The notes under the pieces are model-generated. The model did no database searches, was not told the origin of the DNA, and saw only the letters and a list, made by a program, of their open reading frames with translations. The translations under genes were made by a program, and so were the position numbers. A stretch of DNA of 64,000 bases from Hyaloperonospora brassicae. Taxonomy: Eukaryota; Oomycota; Peronosporomycetes; Peronosporales; Peronosporaceae. Positions 1-14,388 of the stretch are shown here, one piece after another (the stretch's first letter is position 1; every line of letters starts with the position of its first letter). The stretch spans positions 1 to 64,000 of the forward strand of contig CANTFL010000740.1 of the NCBI GenBank assembly GCA_947650285.1, given 5' to 3'.

Positions 1-1
1 T

Positions 2-1373
2 CGAAATGGTCGTCGTTACCCATTTCCATGCGTACCATACTGTTTCTTAAATGCGTATACAGCAGTAGATCGCGTAAACTTCTGGGCTTTGATTCTCGAT
101 TGAAGCATATTGACCTACGTTTATATTATTCGAAGTACTCTGTACCGTAATCGTCCATCAACAATCCAGCTTACATACATTGTGCGCATTGAGAGGGTTC
201 GTTCCATGCAAATTCAAACTTATCAAATATATGCAATCCATGCCTTCTGAATTCCTTGATTGACTATACCACAGTACGCAAATAATAAGGGCTTTGTCTT
301 TGTCACCGGTCACAGCAACATAAGCAAGGTATCATGCACATAATTCGCTCGTTTTCCTATACTTTCATCAGGTTAGTGATGTCAGCCATAAGTGATCATT
401 CTAATACAGATCATCTTCTTATCTGTGGCCTCTTTAACAGTATCCGCTCATCGTCTATACAAGCATCTAAACTCACATTAAAGTTAAAGAAGCTGTAGTC
501 GTGATGCAAATATTGTAGTAGATTATTTCATCCGATGGAATGTGTATAGCCCGAATCTCGAAGCTTGCGACGGCTTAGACATCTTTGTATCACTGTCGTG
601 AACATCTGGCAAACCCCGCCGGATCTTGGATCGATATCTGTCTTCATCCAACTGCATGTCCTGGATATTTAGTCATACTTTTTTACTTCGACGAACTTCT
701 AAATTACAATACAGATGTATAATTCATGCCGCTCGACTCGCTCTCACCTAGCTGTGACACTGTCGATACCTGCATCTCATTTAGGGATAATCCATACAGC
801 CATACTTTTGTGATATTAATACGAAGAAGAATGAAATTGGTTAAGCTTTTACGGATCAAGCTTGGTCCGTATAGCATCATCGATTCAACCGTGATGTACC
901 GAGTTTAGATGCTTGTATAGACGATGAGCGGATACTGTTAAAGAGGCCACAGATAAGAAGATGATCTGTATTAGAATGATCACTTATGGCTGACATCACT
1001 AACCTGATGAAAGTATAGGAAAACGAGCGAATTATGTGCATGATACCTTGCTTATGTTGCTGTGACCGGTGACAAAGACAAAGCCCTTATTATTTGCGTA
1101 CTGTGGTATAGTCAATCAAGGAATTCAGAAGGCATGGATTGCATATATTTGATAAGTTTGAATTTGCATGGAACGAACCCTCTCAATGCGCACAATGTAT
1201 GTAAGCTGGATTGTTGATGGACGATTACGGTACAGAGTACTTCGAATAATATAAACGTAGGTCAATATGCTTCAATCGAGAATCAAAGCCCAGAAGTTTA
1301 CGCGATCTACTGCTGTATACGCATTTAAGAAACAGTATGGTACGCATGGAAATGGGTAACGACGACCATTTCG
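2..1373. repeat. Perfect long inverted repeat (473-bp arms)
   Basis: Bases 2-474 are the exact reverse complement of 901-1373; I compared the arms line by line and found no mismatch. The spacer 475-900 is unrelated to the arms and holds only a weak 60-codon reading frame (726-908). Pairing stops at base 1, which does not complement base 1374. Because one arm starts at the very edge of the window, this may be a fold-back assembly or library chimera at a contig end; a genuine recent palindromic duplication is the alternative. Confidence 0.95.
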
Positions 1374-3733
1374 TATACCCTGCACAACATATTGAGCTCG
1401 CAGCTGGAGAAATGATTTCATAGCCCATCGATGATATTTGCAGCTTTATTCGATACAAAGACATGACTAGACGAGTGCAAGATCTGCACTTTGCAGGAGG
1501 CGGTTGGTTGACTGAATGAGCGTATATTGTTCGATGTATATGACACATTTGAGTTGGACCACATACCAAGTACGATCTGCGATACAAGTTAGACCGCAAT
1601 TTGCGATACAAACGCTACCACGACCAATTGGTGTTCGTGTGTGTACAACTATCCCAAAAGTGACCAATATTACGATATGACCGACACGTGGATGCTATAA
1701 AGTAAAACACAGATAGTGATAGTCGTAGTAAGGGCTCTCGCCTGTTTGGCATTATCTGGGTTTTGACGATTTACCAACGAACACAAGTGCTTGTTCAGCG
1801 TCTCGAATTCTCTCCAGACACTTCAACTGCGATCGTGCGCAGCAAAAATTGAAAGACAAGATCTCACCATGGCTCAAGAGGTCAGAAGAATACTCAAGTA
1901 GGACCAAAAATCTACGTTCTTCCAAGAGAAAATGTATCGATGTATCGCAGCAGCTCCAAAAGAGCGCTATCAGAACACTATCAATTGTGTACATCTGTCC
2001 ACGCGATTTTTTTACCGACCCGAACGATATAAAATTACCATCAAACCAAGTCCACCGCGGAAAGCGCGCTTCGACCTTCCTATGAGTACACGAGTTGAGA
2101 AAAGAAGCTTTACATCACACGAAATTGAGGCACCCTCAATGATAGCTGTTTATCATTGTGTCGATGGAGAGTTGGAGTCAGAATACTGTTGACAGTTTTT
2201 TCTACATGACTCGCATCTTCATTTAGACTTATGATCCCAGTTTGTTCTTGCCAGCATTGTATTCTCGGAAGGGCTCCTCGTAGAAATGGTGCATATCATA
2301 AGGATAGTAGGACTACGTTGATGATGACGACGAATGACAGTTTCATAAAGCGACATGAGAGCCAAGTGTACTCTCAACAACAATCATGGTGTCACTTAGC
2401 GTGTTGCTGATAGAAACCTTTTCACCACGTCATTGCAGTAGCATACTTGCTTGGCCATCATCATTCCTTTTCAAGAACAGTCGATCTTTGTTCACTGACA
2501 CATATTGGCTTAGTCAAAGTCCCGCATGTCATATAGGTCTATGGACGATTTGCTTCCATACTTACGGACAATTATCAGATGTGATCCTCGTATCTTCCAG
2601 GTATATTGGCATGTATATCTATTTGCCGTATGGATTTTCAACACACGCCATCATAGACTTAACAGCCCCGAAATGAGGCACAAAAATGCGGCGAATTGCT
2701 CTTGTTCCATGCATTATCCGACAGTCTAAACGTACGGAGGTCTTGTCCAGCTTGCATACGATTAGCGCGGCATTGGTGATCCCGCACGGTTCCTCCCAGG
2801 CCAAGAGTTCTTGTATATCGTATTTCACGAACACTTTGTAAACACAGAGCTGTTACGTAACGTACACCTTACATCTACATTCAAATTTACGAGTACAATG
2901 AAATGAAAGAAGTAGACAAATAATTAACTCAAACAGAAATCTACACAACACCTATCTCAAAACATATGCCAGGCAGTCAAATTTTGTAACGAAATGCCCA
3001 GCCAAGCTAGTTTTCTTATGGTAAGGAACCGTCTGGATCCTATCGGTTGGGAGGTATCAGGCTCTTTTATCAGTAGCTTCACGAGACTTTGTCCACGTGT
3101 TCCTCCAATTTTGTATTTTTTGTAATCATTTGCTGTATTTCTGTGCCTTTATTTTGGAGATGTTGCGTTGATCATGGCGTACGTGTGAGTTGCACGAGCC
3201 CGTATACATAATCGCCATCCACTCGGACATATCGACACTCTTATTGGTATGCAATGTAATGAAGTGGTGATTGCGACATCCAGGGGACTTTTTCAGACGT
3301 GTGAAGGAAGTACTTCACATCGTTTTACAGAATCTCGATATTTCCCCAGGGATAATTATGATGTATCCTCTCAATGAAAATGGGACCCCATTATGCATCG
3401 AAGTCCAAATGGGTTTATATGTGTGTCGACCAAAGGACGGATGTGCATCAGCCTTTCATGAGAGGATACATTTTTATCACAACCAGATATTCGACACATA
3501 TTCGACAGACTGTACTGAAGTTAACACAAGCATACCCAGATTACATGATCGTGATACGAACAATAGTAGATCTCTTTCGTATCCGACAAACTCAGCGTAC
3601 GTCGTCTATCTTCCTATGTACTTACGTATCGATATGATCTTGAGGCACGTGTCTACACCGTTGTCAGTGTGAGTTCGCTTATACTGTGGTCAGTATGAAC
3701 GTGGGGTGCCCCAGTGAGAATAGGGTCAAGGGC
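1374..3733. other. Gene-poor stretch, nothing recognised
   Basis: Only short reading frames without recognisable motifs occur on either strand, the longest being 133 codons at 3271-3672. Composition is balanced and stops are frequent in all frames. No RNA gene, terminal repeat or domain is recognisable; it may be decayed transposon or gene sequence. Confidence 0.5.
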
Positions 3734-3869
3734 TTGCTGTCTTTGTCTTTCTGTCGTTCTGACTCCGCGTGGAGTCGTACCTCTGACACCCATACAGTAC
3801 ATTATGAGTATGGGTGTTAAAGGTACGACATCACGCAGAGTAAGAACGACAAAAGGACAAAGACAGCAA
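3734..3869. repeat. Imperfect hairpin with 62-bp arms (MITE-like or small-RNA precursor-like)
   Basis: Bases 3734-3795 pair with 3808-3869 as an imperfect inverted repeat of equal-length arms around a 12-base loop, with roughly 85-90% complementarity. The 14-base string CACCCATACAGTAC at the loop side of the left arm recurs directly after the right arm at 3870-3883, so the fold-back is flanked by a short internal duplication. It could be a short foldback element, a MITE remnant, or the source of a double-stranded transcript. No transposase is nearby. Confidence 0.75.
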
Positions 3870-3883
3870 CACCCATACAGTAC

Positions 3884-5336
3884 AGTAAAAGACCTTGACA
3901 CTGCGTTATTTTCCCCATCTCGTCTCGATGATGCCGACAAGGCGACTTTCACTCATCAGTGCTAGATAAAAACCAGTGCGACCAGCATGAACGAGATCGA
4001 AGCAACGTTGCCCTGCAATCGAAAAACAAGCAACATTGTCATAAAAAGTCGCAAAACTGTCATGCAAATGAGTGACAGAGGTAATGAAGACGATATGCGT
4101 GGATGGGCACAAAGGATCTCAGACATACCTTCGTTCGTCTCGCAACGATCGCTTTGATCATTGTTGCAATGTTGTGTGCATTTGCACAAAGCACCTTCGT
4201 CCAAAACGCTTTGCAGTACTAACAAAAAGGTGATTCCTAAGGGTCGTTGAACCTGCCTCTTGCTTCGTTGTCGTTAAATGTAACATCGACATACGTCACG
4301 TTGCGTGGCAAGCTATAAACTTGACGTAAACGTGTTTCAAAGATTCTTTTGTGTCTCTACTGCTTCGTTTCGTGTCCTACGCACTGTGCAAAGCGCACTT
4401 GTGACGCCGTTGCTTACAAAGAGAATAAAGCGATCAAACAATCTCAACGAGTCGCGCGGAAGCCACTATGATTTATACGTCATGTGTGGGAACATGAAAA
4501 ACGAACGATTATGCCGATCAAATGCACCGCAAGATGGACAAGGAACTTGGAAGTGACGCATCCAGAAACTAAACATGCACCAATGATGTATAACATACGC
4601 TCATTCGACAGAAACTGGGCACTCCCATCGGTTTGGTAATGTCACATCGGTTGTTTGCATCCATGGATCACGTTCAGCGTGTATTCCTAGCATCTACTTC
4701 GCTCACATCAGCAATGCCTGCTCTATCACAGTCAGTGAGTTGTGCAAGCAGCACGCAAACACGATCGAAAGGCGTCAGCAGAGCGTCCAGTCAATACATT
4801 CGGATCGCCACTATCATTGCTGCCATCGATGGAATGGCTCAATGCGTGGAGATCAACCATTGCGGGATCTATATCGTCTGGAGAAACGAATGGATCAGCA
4901 TCAGTTGGCCATGCTGCGCACAAGAAGGACTCTGACATTGACTCATGTTACCAACAAACTTCTCAGTGTGAGATAGCGACACGTCAATGTGCGCAGACAT
5001 GACCGCAGTGCCTCCTTGCAATACCTGCAAGGAGGAATGTATGCTCATAGCTGCGACAATGCCATACGTATCAAGCATACCTCAACTGCAATCCGTGTGC
5101 TTTGACGAATACCACAGCCATCCACCATGTCACGGTAGCTGCCCACAATCGATTACTCCAGCTCTCGAGCTGTGGAACATCGAGATGCAAGCGATCGTAC
5201 CAGCGTCGCCACAGAAAACTCGCACAAAATGAAACACGGCACGAGCCTTGCGCTAGTGTCTGTATTCGTTGCAGGCGCAGCACAATGCCATCCAAAGCGT
5301 CAACCACCCACTCATACGCTATAAGCTTCGCCAAAT
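3884..5336. other. Gene-poor stretch downstream of hisD
   Basis: No gene is supported. Frames of 80-160 codons at 4300-5580 have no recognisable domain and partly shadow hisD. A perfect 10-bp stem with a 5-base loop lies at 5011-5035 (CCTCCTTGCA/TGCAAGGAGG), about 300 bases beyond the hisD stop; its role, if any, is unknown. Confidence 0.45.
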
Positions 5337-6776
5337 CTACAGCAGGCGCTTCTCCGCCGCGCGCGCGTGTCCTTCAAGACCCTCCATGCGAGCCAATCGT
5401 GCAGAGTCCTGCACCAGTATCTGCGACTCTTGCGCGTCGTCAATGCGCATCCAAGTGCGGATGCGGAGGAACGTGTGCACCGAGAGTCCACCCGTGTACT
5501 TGGCAGTCCCTCCCGTCGGAAGCACGTGATTCGGGCCCGCACCATAGTCACCAAACACTTCAGCTGCACGTCCACCGATAAACAGACCACCGTAGTTCGT
5601 CACTTTGTCGGCAACTTCGCGTGCTTTGTCCGTCAAAATCTCCAAATGTTCTGGCGCCAATGTGTCCGATACGTTCACACACGTATCCAGATCAGGACAC
5701 AGCACAGCAAATCCATTGTTTGTCACGCTCGCGCGAGCCGTCTCAGCCGTCGACAGCGTTTCTAATTGCACCGACAGCTCGTGATTCACAGCATCAATCA
5801 GCTCTTGACTCGTTGTCACAAGGATCGGCACTGCAGCTGTATCGTGCTCGGCTTGCGCTAATAAATCCGCTGCAACAACAGCTGCACTAGCCGTCTCGTC
5901 GGCGAGAACCAGACACTCTGACGGGCCAGCCAGCATGTCGATCGCACATTTGCCGTTCACGAGCGACTTGGCTGCAGTCACCCACTTGTTGCCTGGACCG
6001 ACGATGATGTCGCACACGGGCACGTCGCCCACTCCGTAGGCCATGGCAGCAATTGATTGGGCCCCGCCAGCCGCGACAAACACGTCGGCACCAGCCAAGT
6101 ACGCGGCCGCGAGCGTCACTTGCGCTGGACGCGGCGACGACACGACAACGGTCGTGACACCAGCCACTCGAGCCGTCACAGCCGTCATGATCACGGACGA
6201 CGGCAGCGGGTACCGCCCGCCGGGCGCATAACACCCAGCCGTCTGCATGGGTGACACCTTCAGGCCCCAAAAAACACAAACACACAAAAAACACAAACAC
6301 CCAAAAAACACAAAAACACACCACCACCCATTCACCCATTAGCAACTGGCACCCGATCGAGGTTTTTCGACCGCCTGGAAAAAACCCAACCACCCCCCCC
6401 CGTACCCACGCGCACGACGTACGTCTTGTCCAGCAACGCCGCCATCGATTGGCTGTTCAAAGTTGCGAATCGACGCGCGCTGGGCGCGTGCAAAGCGCGT
6501 CACGCGGTCCACTGTGCGCGCGAGCACCTGCTGCTGGTCCAGCGGCAGCGCCTCGAACGCCTGTTGCAGCGCGGTGCGGCGGATCAGCAGCGGCGCGTCT
6601 TCGGACGGCACGTCGCCGAGACGCACCGCGTGTCGCATGAGCGCCGCCACGCCATGGTCCCGCACGTCGTGCACGATGGCCTGTGCCGCGGCGAGCGCCG
6701 CGGCGTCGACGGCGGCGTAGGCAAAGCTGGCCACTTGGGCCGGCGCGATCTGTTTGAGCAGGGACGGCGAGGACAT
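5337..6776 (-). CDS. hisD: Histidinol dehydrogenase (two exons)
   Basis: Catalyses the last two steps of histidine synthesis, L-histidinol to L-histidine with NAD. Exon 1 is 6776-6423 and exon 2 is 6257-5337, joined in phase 0 across a 165-bp intron with a GTACGT donor and a TGAAG acceptor. The splice restores the family segment GQD-VSPMQTAGCYAPGGRYP. The product is 424 aa, close to the usual 430. Family hallmarks visible are VGPGNKWV, LAGPSE, the zinc-ligand motif AQAEHD, the catalytic Glu-His pair in LAPEHLE, and GDYGAGPNH followed by SVHTFLR. Without splicing, exon 2 would gain a spurious Phe/Cys/Val-rich start derived from the low-complexity intron. The gene is divergent from the actin-related protein gene. 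The protein appears monofunctional, with no HisI or HisE domain. Confidence 0.95.
6258..6422 (-). other. Intron of hisD, low complexity
   Basis: The spliced-out segment contains CACAAA/CACCCAAAAAACA tracts (6273-6320) and an 8-9 base C run near 6392-6401. Donor (GTACGT) and acceptor (AG) sit exactly where the family alignment requires joining. Its simple composition makes it prone to length variation. Confidence 0.85.
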
Positions 6777-7144
6777 GAGAATGAAGGTCGATGGAGTGGC
6801 GGGCAGTGGGGGAGGCCGAGTGTGGTGTGGTGCGTGTCGACCACACGAATATTGCCGCCCGAGGGGTCCGTCAAGGGAGGACGAGGAGCCTGGAGGGCCG
6901 AGTGGCCTTATTTATGGTGGCGTTGGTGTGGCGCAATCACGCGGGTGATTGCGATCTCTGAACGACCCGAATTGTTGACGATCGGTTTTGATTCGCACGG
7001 TCGTGAAATATCACGACAGCGGGTTTTGTAAATTCACCGTTGCGGACAATATTCGCACCAAGCGCTGAGCCACTACGCCGTGTGTCCGCTCGTTTGTTTT
7101 TGTCTCGGTACATTCTGTCAGCATACACACACACACACAGGCAA
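6777..7144. promoter_or_regulatory. Divergent promoter region, hisD / ARP4-like
   Basis: The 368 bases between the two divergent starts must carry both promoters. A CA dinucleotide tract lies at 7125-7139, a few bases before the preferred start of the actin-related gene. An inverted pair GCAATCACGC/GGGTGATTGC lies near 6930-6950. No clear oomycete initiator was identified. Confidence 0.5.
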
Positions 7145-8599
7145 ATGTACGCTGGCGGCGGGGCGAACGAAGGCGAGCACCACGGCTCGAGCACCAGCGC
7201 GCCGTTTGCCAGCGCGGCGGCCGAAGCCAATGACCTCGACGCGCTCGTGTTTGAGTTCGGCACGGCCAAGTGCAAATTGGGCTACGCGGGGGAAGACTTT
7301 CCGCGCGTGTGCGAGTGTCCCGTGTTGACTGCCAACGTACGGGACGATTGGGCCGTGGGACAGCGGCCCATGTCGCGTCGCGCGGCCCAACTCGAGAGCG
7401 ATCCCGAGAAAATGGCGCAATGGCTCTTTGACGCCAGCTGTTCGAAACTGCAGACGAGGCTTAGTGACCACCCGTTGCTATTGGTCGAGCGGCCATTTGC
7501 CGTCCCGGACGACGTCTTGGTCGAGACAGGGGGATCGTCGGACGCGACAATGGCTCTGCACGCTAAAGAATTGCAAGACGCCCATATGGGTCTGAAGAAG
7601 ACGGAGGTGCCGCACGCGCTTTCGAATAGTGGCACGAGCAAGAAAAGGGACGTGCGGGCGCGCGAACAGCTGGTGGAAGTCGTGATGGAAGAGCTGGGCG
7701 TGCCGGCGCTCTTTTGTGCCAAAAGTGCCGTTCTCGTGTGCTATGCGAATGCCCGAACCAGTGGACTGGTCGTGGAAATGGGGGCGACGTATACGAGTGT
7801 GACGTCGGTGCATGAGGGGTACGCGTTTGCGTACCCCAAGAGCCAAGTCACGGTATTTGGTGGACGCGATTTAGATGCGTTTTTGAAACAAAAGCTAGCG
7901 CCACAGATGGCTACAAGTCTCGAGCAACGCGTCGCGACAACGTCAATGGACAATGAGATGGCCAAGCGGAAGAAACACACGTGGTCGTACGTCGTCGAAG
8001 CAAAGGAGAGTGGATTGTGTCGAGTGGCCGATGGACCGTTTGATGAAGTGCAGAACGCCCAGCTGCCGTTGATCAACTATGAATTGCCGGACAAGACTGT
8101 TGTGGCAATGGGCACCGAGCGATTTAGTGTCGCTGAGCACTACTTTCTGCGAGACGGAGCACATCCTGCACCAAACAGTGGGACGGACGCGAGCAGCACT
8201 GTATCTGCTGGACTGGGTATGCGACTACCAGAGCTGATTTGTGAGACAGGAGGACTTACTACCGCCACGGAGCTACGAAAAGAATTGTTCCAAAACATTG
8301 TGCTGAGTGGAGGCAGTTCGTGCTTTGAGAATATGCCGAATCGAATCGAACGTGAAGTGGTGACCTCATTGAGTGGCATGTCGTTGCCACTGGTTGCATC
8401 GAGCCACAACACTGTATCGGCTGGATTTACCAACAGCTTGCGCGTGAAGGTGGTTGCTGCCCATGCACCGGAGCGTCGCGTCGGCGCTTTCCTTGGCGGG
8501 TCAATTCTGGCATCGCTTGGGTCGTTTCACGAAATGTGGATGTCCAAGGCTGAATATGCAGAACACGGTGCCGCGCTTATTCACAAAAAGTGTCCGTGA
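7145..8599 (+). CDS. Actin-related protein, ARP4 (BAF53/ACTL6) type
   Basis: An actin-fold subunit expected in nuclear chromatin complexes (INO80, SWR1, NuA4 or SWI/SNF types). The N-terminal actin signature is present but altered (LVFEFGTAKCKLGYAGED). The second phosphate loop reads VVEMGATYTSVTSVHEGYA rather than actin's DSGDG; ARP4 proteins show the same type of replacement. The C-terminus FLGGSILASLGSFHEMW and the final KKCP are typical of ARP4. I prefer the start at 7145 (484 aa). An in-frame upstream ATG at 7040 would add 35 residues, partly encoded by the CA tract. There is no intron. ARP4 is the best assignment among nuclear ARPs. Confidence 0.85.
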   Translation: MYAGGGANEGEHHGSSTSAPFASAAAEANDLDALVFEFGTAKCKLGYAGEDFPRVCECPVLTANVRDDWAVGQRPMSRRAAQLESDPEKMAQWLFDASCSKLQTRLSDHPLLLVERPFAVPDDVLVETGGSSDATMALHAKELQDAHMGLKKTEVPHALSNSGTSKKRDVRAREQLVEVVMEELGVPALFCAKSAVLVCYANARTSGLVVEMGATYTSVTSVHEGYAFAYPKSQVTVFGGRDLDAFLKQKLAPQMATSLEQRVATTSMDNEMAKRKKHTWSYVVEAKESGLCRVADGPFDEVQNAQLPLINYELPDKTVVAMGTERFSVAEHYFLRDGAHPAPNSGTDASSTVSAGLGMRLPELICETGGLTTATELRKELFQNIVLSGGSSCFENMPNRIEREVVTSLSGMSLPLVASSHNTVSAGFTNSLRVKVVAAHAPERRVGAFLGGSILASLGSFHEMWMSKAEYAEHGAALIHKKCP

Positions 8600-11114
<2,515 letters not shown>

Positions 11115-11134
11115 CCCTATCCGCACTCGTTTTG

Positions 11135-11142
11135 TCAATTCC
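11135..11142 (+). promoter_or_regulatory. Possible initiator (TCAATTCC)
   Basis: TCAATTCC followed by TTTCAC resembles the oomycete initiator (TCAYTYY-like). It sits after the CT tract and 54 bases before the ATG at 11189. If transcription starts here, the upstream in-frame start at 11132 cannot be used. Confidence 0.3.
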
Positions 11143-11188
11143 TTTCACGAATCGCCACCCCATTCGTCAAAACTCGCGCAGAAGCGAA

Positions 11189-12702
11189 ATGGCGACCAAG
11201 CAGAAAAGCACGTGCCAACTGCGTCTGGAAGCCCGTTCGCGCGCCTCGTGCGCTCCCCCAGACGCCTCCTCGGACGTCCAGCGCCGAGCCGCCGAGCTGC
11301 GGTCGCGTATCGCCCGCGCCAATGAGATGCGCGCGCTCCACACGCGACAACTGGCGGCGCGCGCGCGTGCGCGCGTGCAACACGCGCGAGAGGTCGCCAG
11401 CGGGATGCGCGCCAAGCGACACGAAGAGACGCGGCGGTTTCATGACTCGTCTGTGTTGAAGTTAGACGAGGCCGCCCGTCGACGTGACGACCAGCGGGCG
11501 CAACTTCAACGTCAATGCCAACAGCGCGCGCACTCGATCTCGGCGAAACTCGAACACGTGCGCGCGGAACAGAGCGACAGGGCGCACCGCGCGCGCTGTA
11601 CACTCGCCGTGCAACTGGCCAGAGCCGCGTGCCGTCGCCACGAACAGACGCAACGCCGTGTGTACCGTCTGCACCAGCGCTGGCAGAGCGTGGCGAGCGT
11701 GAAAGACCGCGTGGCGCGCGTGAAGCTCATCCAGCAGTGGGTGCGTCGCCACATGGCGAGTCGCGTCGCAGTTCGAGCGCTGCAGCAAGTGCAACCCGAC
11801 GTGGACAAAGTCGTGGCGTGCTGGCAGTCGATGGAACGCGCATCGTTGGACGCGTGCATGCGCAAGTTGCAGCAACGAGGGGTAGGGCAAGCCGCCCAGC
11901 GACTGGTGACCGGGTTGTTGGCTCGAGCGCAAGACAGCGACTGTCGAAAACAGATGGAAACGGGGCAAAAACAGGCCACAACAGGCAATGGACTGGTTTT
12001 GTCGGATCCGAAACGGCGCACGATCTTTCGCGTGTTGCTGATGGCGGGACTACTGACGAGTCACTCGCGCGAGGTCATGGGCCACCGCCCGTCCAAGCGC
12101 CTGTACTATGCCGCGCAGACGGTCGTCCTGCACGTGAAGCAGCTGGCGCTGTGTCTTGCAGCAGAAGGACCGCCGCCGCAGCACACGCGGAACGTGACGC
12201 AGTGTGTGTCGGGACTGACGGCGCGCTTGGCGTTCTACGCCGAGACATTTCTGCGCTGGAAACAACGAGACGCGGACGACTTAGCCGCCGAGTTAGTGAC
12301 GTCGTACGGCGCGTTGCTGGCGGTGCGCGCTAAGTACGAAACAGCAGCGCGTAACGCGGGCACCGCAGCAGACGGAGCGCAGGAGCTCGTGCGACAGACA
12401 GGCGACCAGTTGACGCACGTGCAGACGGCACTGGCGAAGGTCGTGGGACGAGAGGACGCCACGCGGCGACTGGACGCGCTGCAGCAGTGCGTGGAACAGG
12501 TCGGAAACGGACGTGGGGCAGCGCTCGTGGAGGCAGACGGCTCGCTGCAGAGCACGGAGGCGTTGGGTGATGCAGTTATGACTGAGCGTGGAGACGGGAC
12601 GTCGCTTTTGTTGCCGTCGATGAACGCAGAGGGTGCAGATGGAGGGAGTCAGACTCAGAGTCAGAATCAGAAGGACGTGGACCGAGACGGAACTGACGTG
12701 GG

Positions 12703-12745
<43 letters not shown>

Positions 12746-14215
12746 ACAGACAGAGACGGGAACGACGTAGGTGATACTGATGGAGCTGATGCTGGTCGTG
12801 TACGCTCGTTGGGGTTCCGTCCGGCGCTTCTCGCCGATCGAGGGCTCGTCCATGAGTTGATATTGAACCCACAGTTTCAGATCCTACGAGACGGAGAGGT
12901 GGAGTCGTCTGCGGCAGCAGTGGCTGTCCGTGTGCGGGCAGCGATGACGAGAGCCTTTTGGGACCGCGTCATCGCAGCGGATGACGTTGAGGTGTTACTT
13001 GCGCGTACAGAAGAGCTGCGCGTGGCGTTCCGAGATGCGTTGGAGAGCGGGAGCAGCGCTGGCTTACGGGCCGGACTGGCAGCACTGGCAGACGAGGTGG
13101 ACGATGCTCTTCATGTGGCTCACCTTCGAGCCCTGATGCAGGACCCTGTGGCACATGCGTGTGCGATTCACGCGCGGTGCAATGCTGTCCTCGATGCGAT
13201 CAAGCGAGCAGAAGCACCGGCGCGAGCTGCGAGTACGCGTGAGTTTCGGTCTGACTGGACTCAGCGGGTTGCAGCTGGTGCGATGACGCCTGCCGAGCTG
13301 TTGGTCGCGTTTCTCACGTTTGCAATGGACAAGGTGGACGAGCTGCGCAGCGATATGCTCAACGCTCACCTCGGACTCCTGGGTGCATTTCTGCAACGAC
13401 ATGGCGTGGAGTACGAACAGAAGCAGCTTCAGACGCGACTGTCAGGAGCTGGAAGTTTGGATGCACAGTTTCCGTTGACGGTCAAATGGCTGACCATGGA
13501 GCTCAAGACGTATCTGGCCCGGCCAGACGTTGACGAAGCAGAGCGTGCTTGTTTGGCTCGTTACAACGGTGAAGCATTCCAGCGTTTCCTGCGCGCAAGT
13601 ACCTGGGCGTTGGTGGACAAGTACGTCGAGGACGCCCCACTCAATGTCTGGCCCGAGACGTTCGAACTGGATGTGGAGCGCATTCGTGCATGTCGCAACG
13701 CGCGTGACTGTGTCGCAGTCATTTCGAGTCTTCTTACGGTGGTGCAGGAGTACGTCGCTCGTCGCCATCTGTCGACACCCGTCGGGTTTTTCGACCGCGT
13801 GCGGCAACAACTGGGCACGTTGCTGCGGTCACATGGAGTTGCAGGCGCGCAGCTCGCTGCTCAAGCGACGCAGTGTGTCCGTCAGCTGGAGCCTCTGAGC
13901 AGTGAGGAAACCACACGCGAGTTGCAGGCACTCGAGCAGCGGCTGTCCGGTTGTTTTGCTGCCGACAATGCCGTGTTCCAGCTGTTTGTCTCGCGCGCCT
14001 CGCGTGCTTTCGAGTTGGCGTTGCAAGCGGGTGCCGCAGCGGCCACTTTGCACCCGTCACTGGCTCCTCTTGCCACTGATATCAGCGAAGCCGCGTCAGC
14101 GTTGCGCCGTCTCGCTCAGCATAACGAACGCGTGTACGCGTCGCTGTACAACCTCATTATCAAGCGCCTCATGTCGCCATCGCCGTCGCCAAGTGCAGCA
14201 GCAGCAGCCACGTAA
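11189..14215 (+). CDS. T-complex protein 11 (TCP11) family protein
   Basis: Residues of roughly 20-260 are Arg/Gln/Ala-rich coiled coil containing an IQ-like stretch (KLIQQWVRR). An acidic linker with 12 consecutive Asp (GAT repeat at about 12704-12739) follows. The C-terminal half carries the TCP11-like region, beginning GFRPALLADRGLVHELILNP and continuing through helical segments such as FLTFAMDKVDELRSDM. Proteins of this family occur in animals and plants; sperm and regulatory roles are known only in some animals. The start at 11189 (1008 aa) fits the initiator-like site; 11132 would add 19 residues. It is convergent with CNOT9, with 173 bases between the stops. The family call is confident at the C-terminus only. 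Confidence 0.75.
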
Positions 14216-14388
14216 GTTTGTTGGCGGAGGCACAAAAGTCGCACTGGTTTGTATCGTATCTTTGAGTTTCAAATTGTTTACCGTGTACTTGAGAGCATGT
14301 GCCGTGCCTTATCCATGCTGCTGTCTCTTTCTTGCTACTTCCATCGAGGTCGCCGCGCTGACGACCCCACCAGCCACGTACAAGTACG

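Noticed and set aside
1225..1667. Minus-strand frames straddling the right arm, considered as retroelement fragments
   Set aside because: No protease, integrase, RT or RNase H motif could be identified; part of the sequence is simply the palindrome arm.
5011..5035. Perfect 10-bp hairpin as a transcription terminator
   Set aside because: There is no following T run, the genome is eukaryotic, and it lies about 300 bases beyond the nearest stop codon.
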